Below are positions 1-10,625 of a stretch of DNA of 64,000 bases, piece by piece (the stretch's first letter is position 1; each line of letters begins with the position of its first letter). Source of the stretch: Hofstenia miamia (taxonomy: Eukaryota > Xenacoelomorpha > Acoela); contig SCFE01000002.1 in assembly GCA_004352715.1 (NCBI GenBank), forward strand, positions 1,688,029 through 1,752,028, read 5' to 3'. The notes beneath the pieces were generated by a model. It worked only from the letters and a program-made list of their open reading frames with translations. It was not told where the DNA came from and ran no database searches. Position numbers and translations under genes: made by a program.

Positions 1-244
1 NNNNNNNNNNNNNNNNNNNNNNNNNNNNNNNNNNNNNNNNNNNNNNNNNNNNNNNNNNNNNNNNNNNNNNNNNNNNNNNNNNNNNNNNNNNNNNNNNNNN
101 NNNNNNNNNNNNNNNNNNNNNNNNNNNNNNNNNNNNNNNNNNNNNNNNNNNNNNNNNNNNNNNNNNNNNNNNNNNNNNNNNNNNNNNNNNNNNNNNNNNN
201 NNNNNNNNNNNNNNNNNNNNNNNNNNNNNNNNNNNNNNNNNNNN
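1..244. other. Assembly gap
   Basis: Run of N at the window edge, immediately followed by a pure TA tract, so the gap probably reflects an unresolved TA microsatellite. Confidence 0.99.

Positions 245-275
<31 letters not shown>
245..275. repeat. (TA)n microsatellite
   Basis: Uninterrupted AT dinucleotides bordering the N gap. Many similar tracts occur across the window. Confidence 0.97.
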
Positions 276-277
<2 letters not shown>

Positions 278-480
278 AATACGGGCTTTGGATACAAAAC
301 TTTAAAATATCTACAAGGCGCTGGATACAAAAAAATATATACGGGCGCAGGATACGGGTCCAAAAAAATATTAAACCCCTATTCCAAATACGCAATGTAA
401 AAGTTTTTGATAAAATGAAATATTCTGGCTTTCCATCAAAAAAGGCGCTGGATACCATGGAAGATCGGAAAGTGCGGGCG
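276..480. repeat. Short iterated GGCGCTGGATAC-type repeat
   Basis: The motif GGCGCTGGATAC and close variants (GGGCGCAGGATAC, GGGCTTTGGATAC) recur about four times beside the TA tract. A similar wording (CGCTGGGTA, CACTGGGTAC, CGCTGAGTAC) occurs at 51555-51930, also beside TA tracts. No coding potential was seen. It may be one end of a non-autonomous repeat family; the class is unknown. Confidence 0.5.
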
Positions 481-623
481 GTGGGTACAAATCCAATCCC
501 ATAGTATCTAGAGCTCGTGTATATGCTATGCGACCGGTCTCAATTTAAAATCATCGTCAATACAAATTTTGTGGTAATATAATTTACAATTCACTACATT
601 GAATTTTGTTAAATATGCATACA

Positions 624-885
624 CTAAAAGATATTCCATATGTTGGTCATTCTTTGTTTATTCATTAGTCTTTGTTTATTTGAGTTCTTAATAATTAGGG
701 CTTCAGAAATCTTAGTATTAGGTGTTTTCATAATGATATTAAAATTATTGATGTTTGTTTGATGTTGATGAGTATAAATTTCGGAATTTAAGTGCCCTGA
801 AAGATGTTCATTGAAGATGTCGCTTTGTTTCACCGATGTAAAAATGGTGACATTCTTCACACCTAAATTTAAGTATTGGAGTTCA
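624..885 (-). pseudogene. Penelope-like element remnant, GIY-YIG endonuclease end
   Basis: On the minus strand the region reads as the C-terminal GIY-YIG nuclease part of a Penelope-like retroelement. A CxxC..YIGETKR segment lies near 880-815. A -1/+1 shift then leads into a frame with an EHLSGHLNSEIY..H segment, followed by KISEALIIK..N and a stop at 624. In intact elements these blocks lie in one frame, so at least one frameshift is present. This is a short decayed fragment. Bases 869-1285 upstream on the same strand are open but not recognisable. The alternative, an unrelated GIY-YIG protein, seems unlikely because a similar fragment occurs at 12436-12640. Confidence 0.6.
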
Positions 886-1670
886 ATCCTGTGAATTGCG
901 TGTTCAAGAGTTTTGTTGATAGCAAGATATACGAAAAAACCCTTAATAGATAAAAGTAACTTTTTCTATTTCTATTCAAGCCAACCATGAGAACATAAAA
1001 TGGCAAAGGCTGTTGATCTTCAAATACCCAAGAATATATTATTTGGGTGTCAAGATCCAAAATCATGATACATGCTAAATTTCTAAAAATACGCTTCAGA
1101 ATATTTTTATGCATCACCACTATATTTACAAAGGGTTGATTTTTCAGAATATAATATTCACAAATGTAACAGATATTTGCAGAGAAAGCATGAGTAAGCA
1201 CAGGTTTGTTATGTAGTATGCAAAGGGGTATAAAAGTATGGCAATAAACATTTTTCCCTATTGTGATCCGAATGTGACGTATCACAACAGAGAAACTGAG
1301 GTGAATTAATTATTGTTGGAAATTAGTATCAGGGAAGGATTAACCTCAATGTCCCAATGCCACATAGAGTCATAGACATTAACTCAACAAAGTAATCATA
1401 TGCAGGCTTTCCAAAACTTTGACTACAGATTACTCAAAAAGTATGTTTTTATGTGTAAAATGGCATTCAAATTCGTAATCCTCGTCCCAAAATTGACTGA
1501 AGTCTGTGAAAAAATTCAGTCAACTTAATTTTATGTCACAGTGTAATCTGTCTTCTTTTGCAGTGAATTCGGTTCACGAAGCTAAATTATATTCGAAACA
1601 GTTGGGTTTTGAAATCATTATAACAAGTTAAAGGTGTGGCAAATTGAGAAAACGAGTATGAATTTAGAGC
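886..1670. other. No recognisable feature
   Basis: AT-rich sequence. One minus-strand open frame (869-1285) has no recognisable domain and could be chance or further decayed Penelope-like sequence. Confidence 0.5.
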
Positions 1671-1783
1671 TACGTGTCAATTTTGAGTGACTGCACACAT
1701 ACTACACGTGGTGCACATCAACGTAAGCTTTCGTCTTTGAAATTGGTGTTAAAATGCGCCCAACCAAACATAATGTGCAAAAG

Positions 1784-1785
<2 letters not shown>

Positions 1786-1816
<31 letters not shown>

Positions 1817-2001
1817 NNNNNNNNNNNNNNNNNNNNNNNNNNNNNNNNNNNNNNNNNNNNNNNNNNNNNNNNNNNNNNNNNNNNNNNNNNNNNNNNNNNN
1901 NNNNNNNNNNNNNNNNNNNNNNNNNNNNNNNNNNNNNNNNNNNNNNNNNNNNNNNNNNNNNNNNNNNNNNNNNNNNNNNNNNNNNNNNNNNNNNNNNNNN
2001 N

Positions 2002-2031
<30 letters not shown>
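1786..2031. repeat. (TA)n tract split by a 185-base N gap
   Basis: TA dinucleotides run from 1786 into N at 1817 and resume at 2002-2031. The gap is therefore within one microsatellite of unknown true length. It separates the threonine-aldolase-like exon from whatever lies upstream. Confidence 0.97.
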
Positions 2032-2034
<3 letters not shown>

Positions 2035-2153
2035 GAGTGCCAGTGCGCATTGATTAATCCAAAAGAATTACGCTCTTAAAACTTTACTTTTTGGTTATTC
2101 TTTTTGAAACACTGTACATGTATATGCTTGTATGACATTGATTTTACTTTTAG

Positions 2154-2394
2154 CCTCGAACATATTTCTGTTGATCCTAACTCGGTTCACTCCAATATCA
2201 TATATTTTGAATTCAACCATCCCAATATATCGGCTCAAGAATTGGTGGATAAATTGGCATTTGGGAAAGAGTTTCCATACGCTGTGCTTTTTAACGCATA
2301 CAGTTCGACCAACATACGAATTGTCTTCAATCATCATATATCACGTGATGATGTAGATTTAATTCTACATAAAATTAAACATTATATTAAATAA
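2154..2394 (+). CDS. Threonine aldolase-like, last exon (partial gene)
   Basis: The exon begins after a pyrimidine-rich TTTTACTTTTAG acceptor at 2153 and ends with TAA at 2392-2394. The coding frame enters at the third base of a codon (phase 2). About 80 residues are seen: a V(H/Q)SNIIYFEFN strand, then ISAQELVDKL, then NIRIVFNHHISRDDVDLIL. This is the usual C-terminal small domain of PLP-dependent low-specificity L-threonine aldolases (family knowledge; the enzyme splits threonine to glycine and acetaldehyde). The catalytic lysine domain would lie in upstream exons. I cannot find them, and the N gap at 1817-2001 may hide some. An AATAAA overlaps the stop codon (2390-2395). A related fold-type I enzyme or an isolated pseudo-exon remain possible. 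Confidence 0.6.
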
Positions 2395-5368
2395 ATATTC
2401 AAAAAATATTAATTCACTTTTTTGGTAGTTTTTTGTTATCTTCAACTACTTTTCTATTTGCGAATTTTTAGCTTTTAACTTCATGTTTTGCCCTTACTTT
2501 TAATTTTTTGGTATTTTCTATTAACAAATTTTGTAATCTCAGACTATTGATAAAAAAATTAATTTGTTAGCTCAATGTGTGTTACAATACAGCTGCTAAA
2601 CGCACTTGATAACTTTTAAAAGTGTTTTTATCGTATGTTTGACAAGCATGATAAGGCAAACCTATTTGGGAATTGATGATATTAAACCAGGTTTAATCTG
2701 GTTCAACTAATTGGAGTAATTCTTCAAACAAATTCAATACCACATGGATACGTTAAACCAATTCCTCATTCATTTGAAGATTTGAATAGCAAAATCTAGC
2801 TTACGTTATTCCTCATATTGATTTCATTTCACGAATTTTACTATTGAATGCTCCTGTTTACATTGGTTCGTTCCTTTTTGCTGATATTATCAAGCGATTC
2901 AAAAGAATAATCGCAAACTTCAGTCATTTACTAACCTAATTGGCACAGATCAGGTGTGCTTTAATTACTTTTTTAAGAGAAACAACAAAATAATGTTAAA
3001 GTCTCGTAAATTTTGGGTAGAGAAATGACGTCTACAACTTGACAAGAATGGACACTATAATTTAGAAATTTAAATTAGTGAATTCCTATGAATTCTCAAA
3101 GTTGTTTGGGAATGGATCAGTGAGGTATTCAGGCCTCAAACTCCAGAAGATGCTAACACACGTTTAGGTGGATGTTTGATTTACTGATAGTTGCTTGTTG
3201 ATAATTTTCTGGAAAAAATTAAGAAATCAAAGTTTATAAAATTAGTGAGTATGTATTTCAAAAATTGTGGGCCTGAATTTAATTTTTTCATATAGTGCAT
3301 ATGGACGCCATAATAACGCGTGTATATATATATATTTTTTTTTTAATGTTTTGAATTTTTTGCAAACAATAAAAAACTATATTTTTGTGAATATCAGATT
3401 GCTTAAAATGTTTACAAAACTCATGTAGAAATATTGTTTCTAAGAGTTTAATATTTTGCACTTACGTTTGTGAGGAAGTGCTAATTGTGACATTATAGGA
3501 TTCAGCAAAGTTTGAGTGAATTTTCTGGTGTGTATGGCTAATTGTTTTTGGTGTTGTGCGTTACTCATTAAATGATTGTTAACTAAATTGCAATCCTCGA
3601 CTCTTTATAATAACTCGTGGACATGGATATCAATCCACTCCTGCCACACAAAACGAGTCAGAGCGAGCCTTGCAATTCAAAAACAGTTGTGTAAGAAGAA
3701 ATCGTTGTTACCCGATCACATCAATGAGTTATTGGTAATAAGATCAGTATGGTGGACTAATATTTTTTACTCGTTTTGTTTTTTGCAATATTTACTAAAA
3801 ATACTGCACTAGAAAGATTTTCGCCTTTCATGACTGTTTACTTTTACGTATATGTCCGGGTACGGGTAATGTTGTTGTGATAACGGGTACCATGCATAGT
3901 CAGATAAGCACGCTTGAAAAGCGTTACTCACGCAGCACCAGGGTAACTAGGCGATTTACACAAATTTTAGCTTTCAGCGATCCTTAAACCGAATTGGTAT
4001 CTCAAACAGAGGGGTTTGGAATCGTGATATGCAATAATTGGAAGCGTTTCTTTAAATTTGACTGCACTTCATCTAATTTAGATTGAGATCATTTTGACCT
4101 CTAAAATCATTCTAGATACTGTAGTTTGTTTTACCTATTGTTAAAGACTTTTATCAGAGATTGGCTTTCTTGAAGAAAAGAGGTCTCTATAGTACCATTG
4201 TATGACAACTGATCAATATTATGTTTTGGTGTAGGTACATGCAAATTGAGAAATCCATCATAGAGAGTGATTTAATTATTCTTTTGTCCTTAAAGGGTTT
4301 CTGCTCAATGTTTGTAGAGAGTAATGTCAACTAGAATAACTACATGCAAATACACAGTATCATAATAGTTGGCAGATTCAATAAGACCACGTAAGACTAC
4401 TTATTACATAGACAGTTTGCTATCTTTTGTCAATAGAAAAACTAGTTATTCATCAAAAGAGCATTGCCAAATATGTCTACTATGTCAAAAAGCAATTGGA
4501 AATGAAATGACAGTCTAGGCGGCAAGGTTTACAGGGGGTTCATTTGCATCTGCAATTTCAGCGGTCTGCTATTGTCTTTTGTATTTTCTCTGCTGACAAC
4601 AGTGGTGTAACAGGAACGGCAGATATGATGAAATGTTCTCCGATCAAGATTTCAACATTGGTTTTTTTCGCTAACATTAAATAGTGTTTCCCAATTTCCC
4701 AATATTAAAAATTATGGTGGTAAGCTGTATTTTAGTGTGTTTTTTCAATATTTAGCCAGTATTTTGGAGCTTAACTTCATTTAGTCACTCAATTTGAACA
4801 CGATTGAGATGCGAAAATTACGGCGTGCTCCCATGAAGGAGAAAGCAAACTGTTTTTAACTATTCTATAAGTGTGTTTTTTATTAACATTGTATTAAATG
4901 TTCAGTTTGTTATTACTACTCACCACAGAAAAAATTTAAAGATTATTCTCATTTTGGATATTTTTTATTTATTTAAATGCAATGCCGTTCCTGTAAAAGC
5001 CATGTATTATTTTGATTCTTTAATAAATTCTATTTAATAACGTCTGTTTAATGAGAATCAATAAATATATTTAATTTCCAATATTTTCTGCTGAAGGCAA
5101 AATTTTATTGCTTTTTGATATTCATCAATTTCCTATTTTCTACTTTTTCATTTGGTCGTGTTTACCCTTGTCAAAACTGAACATGTATACATTTTAGACT
5201 AATTTTTATTTGGTATTTTAGTTGTATCAAGTAATCGCCTATTTCTACATTATTTTTTAATTTGTAAATTCTGAACATGCTTGCATTCTTATTGCATTGT
5301 ATTAACATTGATCTTGAACTATTTAAATTCATAGTCTATTTAACTGTTGTTATGAAAGTGTTTCAGTA
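2395..5368. other. Intergenic, no supported gene
   Basis: About 3 kb of AT-rich sequence with stops in all frames. Nothing convincing was seen beyond a short AAACCAGGTTTAATCTGGTT inverted motif near 2683. The first bases before 5369 should contain the IFT25 promoter or a 5' UTR intron; no TATA box or other signal could be assigned. Confidence 0.5.
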
Positions 5369-5530
5369 ATGGTGCAACTTCACGAAGACGACGTAACGGT
5401 GGTGATGTCCACTTCAAACGCTTCAGACTATCCCCCCGAAAACGTCTTTGACGGCGACTCCAACACTTTTTGGCTTACAACTGGACTTTTTCCTCAAGTG
5501 CTAGTTGCAGAACTCTCACAAAGTCCACAG
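5369..5530 (+). CDS. IFT25: IFT25/HSPB11 homologue, exon 1 of 2
   Basis: This is the N-terminal 54 codons of a discoidin-like (F5/8 type C fold) protein of the IFT25/HSPB11 family, a subunit of the IFT-B complex that pairs with IFT27 and works in ciliary transport. The ATG at 5369 gives MVQLHEDDVTVVMSTSN, then the family signature PPENVFDGDSNTFWLTTG. In this family the acidic/Thr loop before the Trp forms a calcium site. The exon ends CAG|GTGTAA at 5530/5531 in phase 0 and joins the exon at 9960 without breaking the frame. The ATG directly follows TTTCAG, so a 5' UTR intron may end at 5366. GC content is clearly above the surroundings. Confidence 0.88.
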
Positions 5531-5841
5531 GTGTAAAAAATTATTCGATTTCATATTAAATGCAGTCCATATAAACTAAAATATAATATAGTTCAAAGAT
5601 TGTATTTAAATATTTTGATGGACATATTGCGGCTATCTATTGACACATTTCGATTTTATAACTTTAATAGTTTCACATAATTGTCACTATGTACCACATA
5701 ATCTTCGCTATTATTTTGCACTGGAAACACTTAGTTCCCTCTCCGTCTGAAATGCATCGAACTGCATGTTAAGTTAGCTTATATATATATATATGTGTGT
5801 GTTACAGTAAAAATGTCATACAACAACTAAGTTTGAAGAGT

Positions 5842-5873
5842 GGGGTTGGGGTTAGGGTTTGAGTTAGGGTTAG
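5842..5873 (+). repeat. Short interstitial telomere-like repeat
   Basis: GGGGTTAGGGTTTGAGTTAG-like sequence with three imperfect TTAGGG units, inside the IFT25 intron. It is too short to be more than a chance or insertion-derived tract. Confidence 0.6.
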
Positions 5874-6014
5874 TATTTTTCCAATAAATACATGAAGTAT
5901 CTAGGTATTTCAATGTTTTTATGAAGTTAATCAAGTGAAATATCAATTTCACAAATTTATTGAATTTTAGGGATTTCACGAAATTCCAAAATTCATAATC
6001 TTACTGTAATACTG

Positions 6015-6016
<2 letters not shown>

Positions 6017-6050
<34 letters not shown>

Positions 6051-6060
6051 CAGTATTACA
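6017..6060. repeat. (TA)n tract between inverted TACTGTAAT motifs
   Basis: The TA tract is flanked on the left by ACTGTAATACTGTAAT and on the right by ATTACAGTATTACAG, an inverted pair capable of forming a hairpin. A single N follows at 6062. Confidence 0.8.
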
Positions 6061-6309
6061 GNTCTTAACATAAAACGCATTTCATGATAATAGTTGTAGA
6101 TTTCCACTGAAGGCAGTACCGCCTTTAGGCTTAAGTTGAGTGGTAATTGCCTACAACGGCACCTCTCATGGTTTGGTATTCCCATTGCCGAAATTTAATT
6201 TAATAATCATCATTTTTCTTTAGTAATATTCATGTCGTTCTTTATTTAATTTTACAAGATTAATGTTTTACACATTTTAAGCTTGTTTGGAAATTTTTAT
6301 ATAGATATA

Positions 6310-8925
6310 GAGGAAGACGCCAAATATGGACCCCCAATCATATTTATTAATGTAAAAGGCTCAATTATTCGTGCTTATGTAAAACTATATTATAAAACTG
6401 TTCTCTGATGTACATCTAATATTACGTAATCTTGGGATTATCCAAAATTTATTTTAAGAGTTAATTTCACAACTTTTAAAATTATCACCAAAAAAGCCTG
6501 AAAATGGAAACATACTCCAAATATGGACCCCGGGTCTATATTTAGAACACCTTAATTTTTTATTTCTATCTTTTGATTCAGACTTACTACACTATTGCTT
6601 GATTAATAAGGATAGCAAAAGAATTTATCTTAACTTTAATGACAAGTTTGAACATAAGAATTGTTTAGAATTTTCATTATGAAACACAAAAGATAACAAA
6701 TACATTGTACATGATACAAAAAATATAAAATGTATATATTTATAAACAGTTATTTCTGTCTGCAATAGTCACATACAAAAATTCTATCTTCATCCACTTC
6801 AGAGCAACTAGAGTGGCACCATTCGTTGCAATTAAAGCACAGTATCCACTGTACACCATGAAAATCACTGGAAAACTTTGGAGAACAAAAAGTACACTCT
6901 GCATCTTCATTTGCATGTTTGTTAATTTTGGAGGAGTTGTAGTTATCAGAGTCTGAATCGGACGAGTCTTGCAGAATTGGCATGTTTTCATCAGATTCGC
7001 TGTCTGAATCAACTTTACTTTTCTTTATACTGTTCGTTGGGGATTTTTAAGCATTTTAAGCTTTCTGACGGTTTTTTGTTTCTTTTTACGACCATAAAAT
7101 AATTCTAAGTTAAGCTTAAATGGACTAGACGTAATTTTTCAAGTTAAGCTTAAATGGACTAGACGTAATTTTTTCAGACTTACCTGGTTTTCTTTCTCTT
7201 TTCCCTTGTTTTTTGGCAGGAGTGGAATTTGACGGGTGTCTTTTGGCCTTTTGGATATTCCTGAAGGTCCAGATTTTGGGCAATCAGATTTTGAACATTC
7301 AGTTATTAAGGTGTGAACCCCTGAAGATTCTGGCTCATTATGTGGTTCGTCTATCTCAATCGATTCAGCAGCTCTATTTGTTCTTCAGAACAATATATTT
7401 GCCTTTTTATAGGATAAATCCCTGTTGCCTTAAACCCATTTATTGCAATTTCAGCAGTTTGTGTTTTGATGTATGCAGGAGAAAATCAAAATGCGTTATT
7501 GGTCTTTGGTTTATTACTAACCATTGCCTAATATTTTCACTATAGTGAGATTTTAGAGATCCCATAAATGTTTTGTCCATTGGTTGCATTTTCTGAGTAC
7601 AATATTGGGGAAGAGACAAAATAATTACATTATTTCTCTACCTAAGTTTATCATTTCCAAGTTCTTTGTACTGGGATGGTTTTGCATATTGTAAAAAATG
7701 TTGAAACCACTCAGTAAATAGGTTAAGTTGAATCCTTCCCGACGGATGAATTCGAACTAGTGATCCTGGTGGTACATTTTTTTCTAACAAACGGCTTCTC
7801 TTTTTCCTTGGGAAAATTAACTTGGGGGGGACAAAGCTTCCTCCAGCACTCATACATGAAACAACAGTAATTAAGGAACCCCTTTCTGCAAATGTTAAGC
7901 ATCAGATTTGTTTCTTTCCTTTTTTCCTATAACTTGTGATACTTTGGTGTGTACGACTGTTATGCCAGCTTCGTCAAAATTATATATGTTGTTGCTTCTT
8001 ATGTTATGTTTTGTGATAATTTTTCCAAAAAATAAAAAAACTCACTAACATTTTCTTGACTGAAGCCAAGAGTTCGCGCAAATGATGTCCCTGTTAGCTT
8101 TCTATAAGATATCTGATCTTTGTGATGCTTCATAAATAACTTTAGCCGTTTTTTCCATTAAATTTATTTACAGCTTTTCTGTATCCCATTTCTTTTAATC
8201 TGACGGCGTTAATTGCACCTTGCATGTTTTCTTTATTCCACTTCTGTCTTGGAATGAATTCTTTCTTCTTTCTTTCAGCAGGCATTTCTGAAAAAATAAA
8301 TGTAATAAGCTTTCTTTTAAATTACCAAAAATTATACACAATTGAATGATTTATCAGCTTGCAAAAAATTACTTTAAAACATCTTCAATTGATATCGTAA
8401 GAATATAAATATTTTGCTAAAAATATATACAGTGGTATGACTTATAAAATGCGATAAATAAATTAACAATAAATTAAAACTGAATCTAAACTTAAATATT
8501 GAACTATGTAATTAATGTAGCAAATGTACTAAATGTCGACCCCCACGGGACCATATTTGGTGCTCCTCATGTTTAAAAGTTAATGACTTATAGTTCACAT
8601 GCAATAAAGGTTTTTAAATTCAAATCATCACATATATTAAATAAATATTTTTTAATATATAATTTAATAATATATATATATATATATATAACATTTTCAT
8701 TCATAAAAAAATGTGAGAAAATAATACAATTTTCTTACCTAATTAATAATTAATGAGAGACGAGAAAATCTATGACTCTTTCTTCTGAAATATCCATTAC
8801 AACTAATATTAAATTTTAGCTAGAACCAGTTTTAGAAAGTTGCCAGTTGGGTAATTTATGCATTCAGACTTTCATAAGCCTAATAGTTTCAACAAACGAT
8901 AGCGGGTCCATATTTGGAGTCTCTC

Positions 8926-8928
<3 letters not shown>
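6310..8928 (-). mobile_element. Pogo-type DNA transposon in the IFT25 intron
   Basis: This is a 2.6 kb element with matching terminal inverted repeats. The left end GAGGAAGACGCCAAATATGG pairs with the right end, whose reverse complement starts GAGGAGAGACTCCAAATATG. TA dinucleotides abut both ends (6308-6309 and 8929-8930), as expected for pogo/Tc1-type TA target duplication. A decayed transposase runs on the minus strand inside. Further copies of the CCAAATATGG end motif lie internally at about 6513-6546 and 8547-8568. The element is antisense to the host gene and inserted next to a TA microsatellite on its right side. Confidence 0.85.
6750..8285 (-). pseudogene. Pogo/Tigger-like transposase with C-terminal PHD-like finger, decayed
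   Basis: Minus-strand reading starts at 8285 with MPAERKKEEFIPRQKW and a helix-turn-helix (Psq/CENP-B-type) segment ending KAVNKFNGKNG near 8135. Around 7853-7640 is the DDE_1 superfamily segment, MSAGGSFVPPKLIFPRK through a GSLVRIHPSGRIQ stretch to a FTEWFQHFLQY helix. At 6900-6750 is a Cys/His cluster (CTFC, CFNCNEWCHSSC, CDYCRQK) like the PHD-type finger at the end of many animal pogo-like transposases. Stops and shifts separate these blocks. The protein would bind the terminal repeats and cut and paste the element; it cannot be made from this copy. Confidence 0.8.

Positions 8929-8965
<37 letters not shown>
8929..8965. repeat. (TA)n microsatellite
   Basis: Directly continues from the TA target site of the pogo right end. 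Confidence 0.95.
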
Positions 8966-8968
<3 letters not shown>

Positions 8969-8971
8969 TTT

Positions 8972-9304
8972 GATCGTGGAGATTTTGAAACTTACAGCAC
9001 CAGACGCGTTGATAAAGAACTTTTCAAACGCGGAATCCGAGTAGGATGATTGAAACAGGTTGCTGAACAATCGAAGAAAACAGAACTTGTGAAAGAGGAG
9101 CGTTGGTGTGAAGTCGGTGTTTTTAATAGTAATGCTCCAGTTTTACTTAAGCGTGGCTTAAGCGAAGTGTAAAAAGCCATGGAAGACGCAAAACGCAATA
9201 TGAAAGAATTAGAAGAGCGAAAGAAGCAACTCAAGCTTGAGAAACGCATTTCGAGTACATATCAAGATAATATTTTTGCTAAAATAATGTGTACAATGTT
9301 TTAA
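8972..9304 (+). pseudogene. Coding-like segment of unknown origin with two stops
   Basis: One frame of 111 codons from GAT 8972 to TAA 9302-9304 is interrupted only by TGA after RGIRVG and TAA after RGLSEV. Its GC content and codon choice resemble the IFT25 exons rather than the surrounding intron. The predicted product is highly charged and probably helical (KAMEDAKRNMKELEERKKQ near the end), like a coiled-coil region of a cytosolic protein; prefoldin-like or URI-like proteins came to mind but are not supported. It lies in the IFT25 intron in sense orientation. It may be a piece of a retrocopied mRNA, or an exon of a nested gene with damage. I do not recognise the family. Confidence 0.4.
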
Positions 9305-9364
9305 TATCAGTTATTTTTTTTAATGAGCTAGTATTCATACCTATTTGGATTATAATGGGAGACA

Positions 9365-9515
9365 TTTTGTCGGGTATCGGTATCAGTACTTACGTATAAT
9401 GCAAATGACCTAAATTGCAGTGCCAATACTTACACATTGATTGTAAATGAGGTAGGTTCTCATACCAATACTTATGTAGCGTGCAAATGAGTTAAGATGA
9501 AGTACCAGCAGTGCA
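9365..9515 (+). repeat. Three degenerate ~45-bp tandem repeats
   Basis: The pattern CCAATACTTA...GCAAATGA(C/G)(C/T)TA is repeated three times with divergence. The first unit contains an ATGCAAAT octamer. It lies in the IFT25 intron about 450 bp before exon 2; no function is shown. Confidence 0.5.
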
Positions 9516-9959
9516 CTAACTCCTCTGGTCTATAATTTTCGGTATAAATTTTAAATTTTTTTTGAAAAGGCAAATGGTCACTCCTTTATGTTCTATTGTT
9601 TCTTTGTCGAGTTGGGAACAATGGTCTTAGGCCAGTTTTAGAATTAGTTCATTGTATTCAGCAGGAAATGTTTGAAGGTGTTGCTACAGGTTTTAAAATT
9701 TGCCTCATATACAAAGGAAGCACATTGTAGAGTGTTGAATTGCCTCTATGAATTGAGGAATGCAGACGTTTCGGTGTTCGTGTGGGTTTGAATATCTTCA
9801 TATGATAAAGATAAAATTTTTTCCAACTAGTTTATGCTGGTATATCATTACTACAATAAAATTTGTCTCCTTTTCTAATTTACATCAAAGGTAATCGTTA
9901 CCTAAAATTGATTTGATGTTCATTGCTTTTTTATTTTGAACTTAGTTTCACATGTTTAG

Positions 9960-10202
9960 GCAATCAAGGCAGTGAAACTTTTAAGTAATGGAATTCGCAG
10001 TTTGACCATAGAAGGCGGAGAACGCGAAGATTCATTCGAGTTATTAGCAAGCAATGATGAAATGCCTCCTTGCGGTAACGGAGAGCAGTTTATCTCACAA
10101 CGAATTCAACTGCGTAGCAGCAACTGTCGTTTCTTCCGATTCGTGATTCGCAGTGGTTATGATCATTATGCAGCAGTTCAAAGCATTGAGTTTGAAAGCT
10201 AG
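9960..10202 (+). CDS. IFT25: IFT25/HSPB11 homologue, exon 2 of 2
   Basis: The exon starts after CATGTTTAG at 9959 and runs in frame from exon 1 to TAG at 10200-10202, giving 80 codons. The complete product is 134 residues, close to the usual ~140. The sequence AIKAVKLLSNGIRSLTIEGG aligns with the middle strands of the family, and FFRFVIRSGYDHYAAVQSIE matches the conserved closing strands of the jelly-roll domain. No stop or shift occurs in either exon, so the gene appears intact despite the transposon in its intron. The role inferred from family knowledge is the IFT25-IFT27 heterodimer of the IFT-B complex, used for signalling-protein export from cilia. Confidence 0.88.
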   Translation, partial: AIKAVKLLSNGIRSLTIEGGEREDSFELLASNDEMPPCGNGEQFISQRIQLRSSNCRFFRFVIRSGYDHYAAVQSIEFES

Positions 10203-10519
10203 TTTTGTCGAATATAATGCAAGCAGACACCTTAATTTCTCAAGAATGATCTTGCGTTTGCATTACACATTTTGTAAATATATTTGTACAATTACAAGCT
10301 CTTTGTAAATAGTTGTTAATGTGTGTACTTTTTTGCAAACTTGTAAAAATGTTGATTTCAGACAGCTCGTTTACTTTTCTAATTTAACTTAATCCCATAA
10401 TGTCTGAATTACTCTAATGAGCCAAAAAATTATCATTTTTGCATTGTTCGTTTGGTGGAATAGTAGGAAAAATATTTTTAAAAATCAACGTAAAACAAGT
10501 AATTGAAAACTTTTCATTT

Positions 10520-10525
10520 AATAAA
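10520..10525 (+). promoter_or_regulatory. Candidate polyadenylation signal of IFT25
   Basis: AATAAA about 320 bases past the IFT25 stop; a second AATAAA is at 10617-10622. Which is used cannot be told from sequence. Confidence 0.4.
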
Positions 10526-10625
10526 ACACCAAGCCAGTTATAAAACTTTGTCTGGTGTGAAAATGTTTAAAACAGTTTCTGCTTTTTGAAAGTCAGCTGT
10601 ACCATACATTTGCTACAATAAAACA

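Noticed and set aside
869-1285. 138-codon minus-strand frame
   Set aside because: No recognisable domain; low complexity of composition; could be chance or eroded Penelope-like sequence.
1674-2057. Open frames on both strands with YIYIYI repeats and X residues
   Set aside because: Translation of a TA microsatellite and an N gap.
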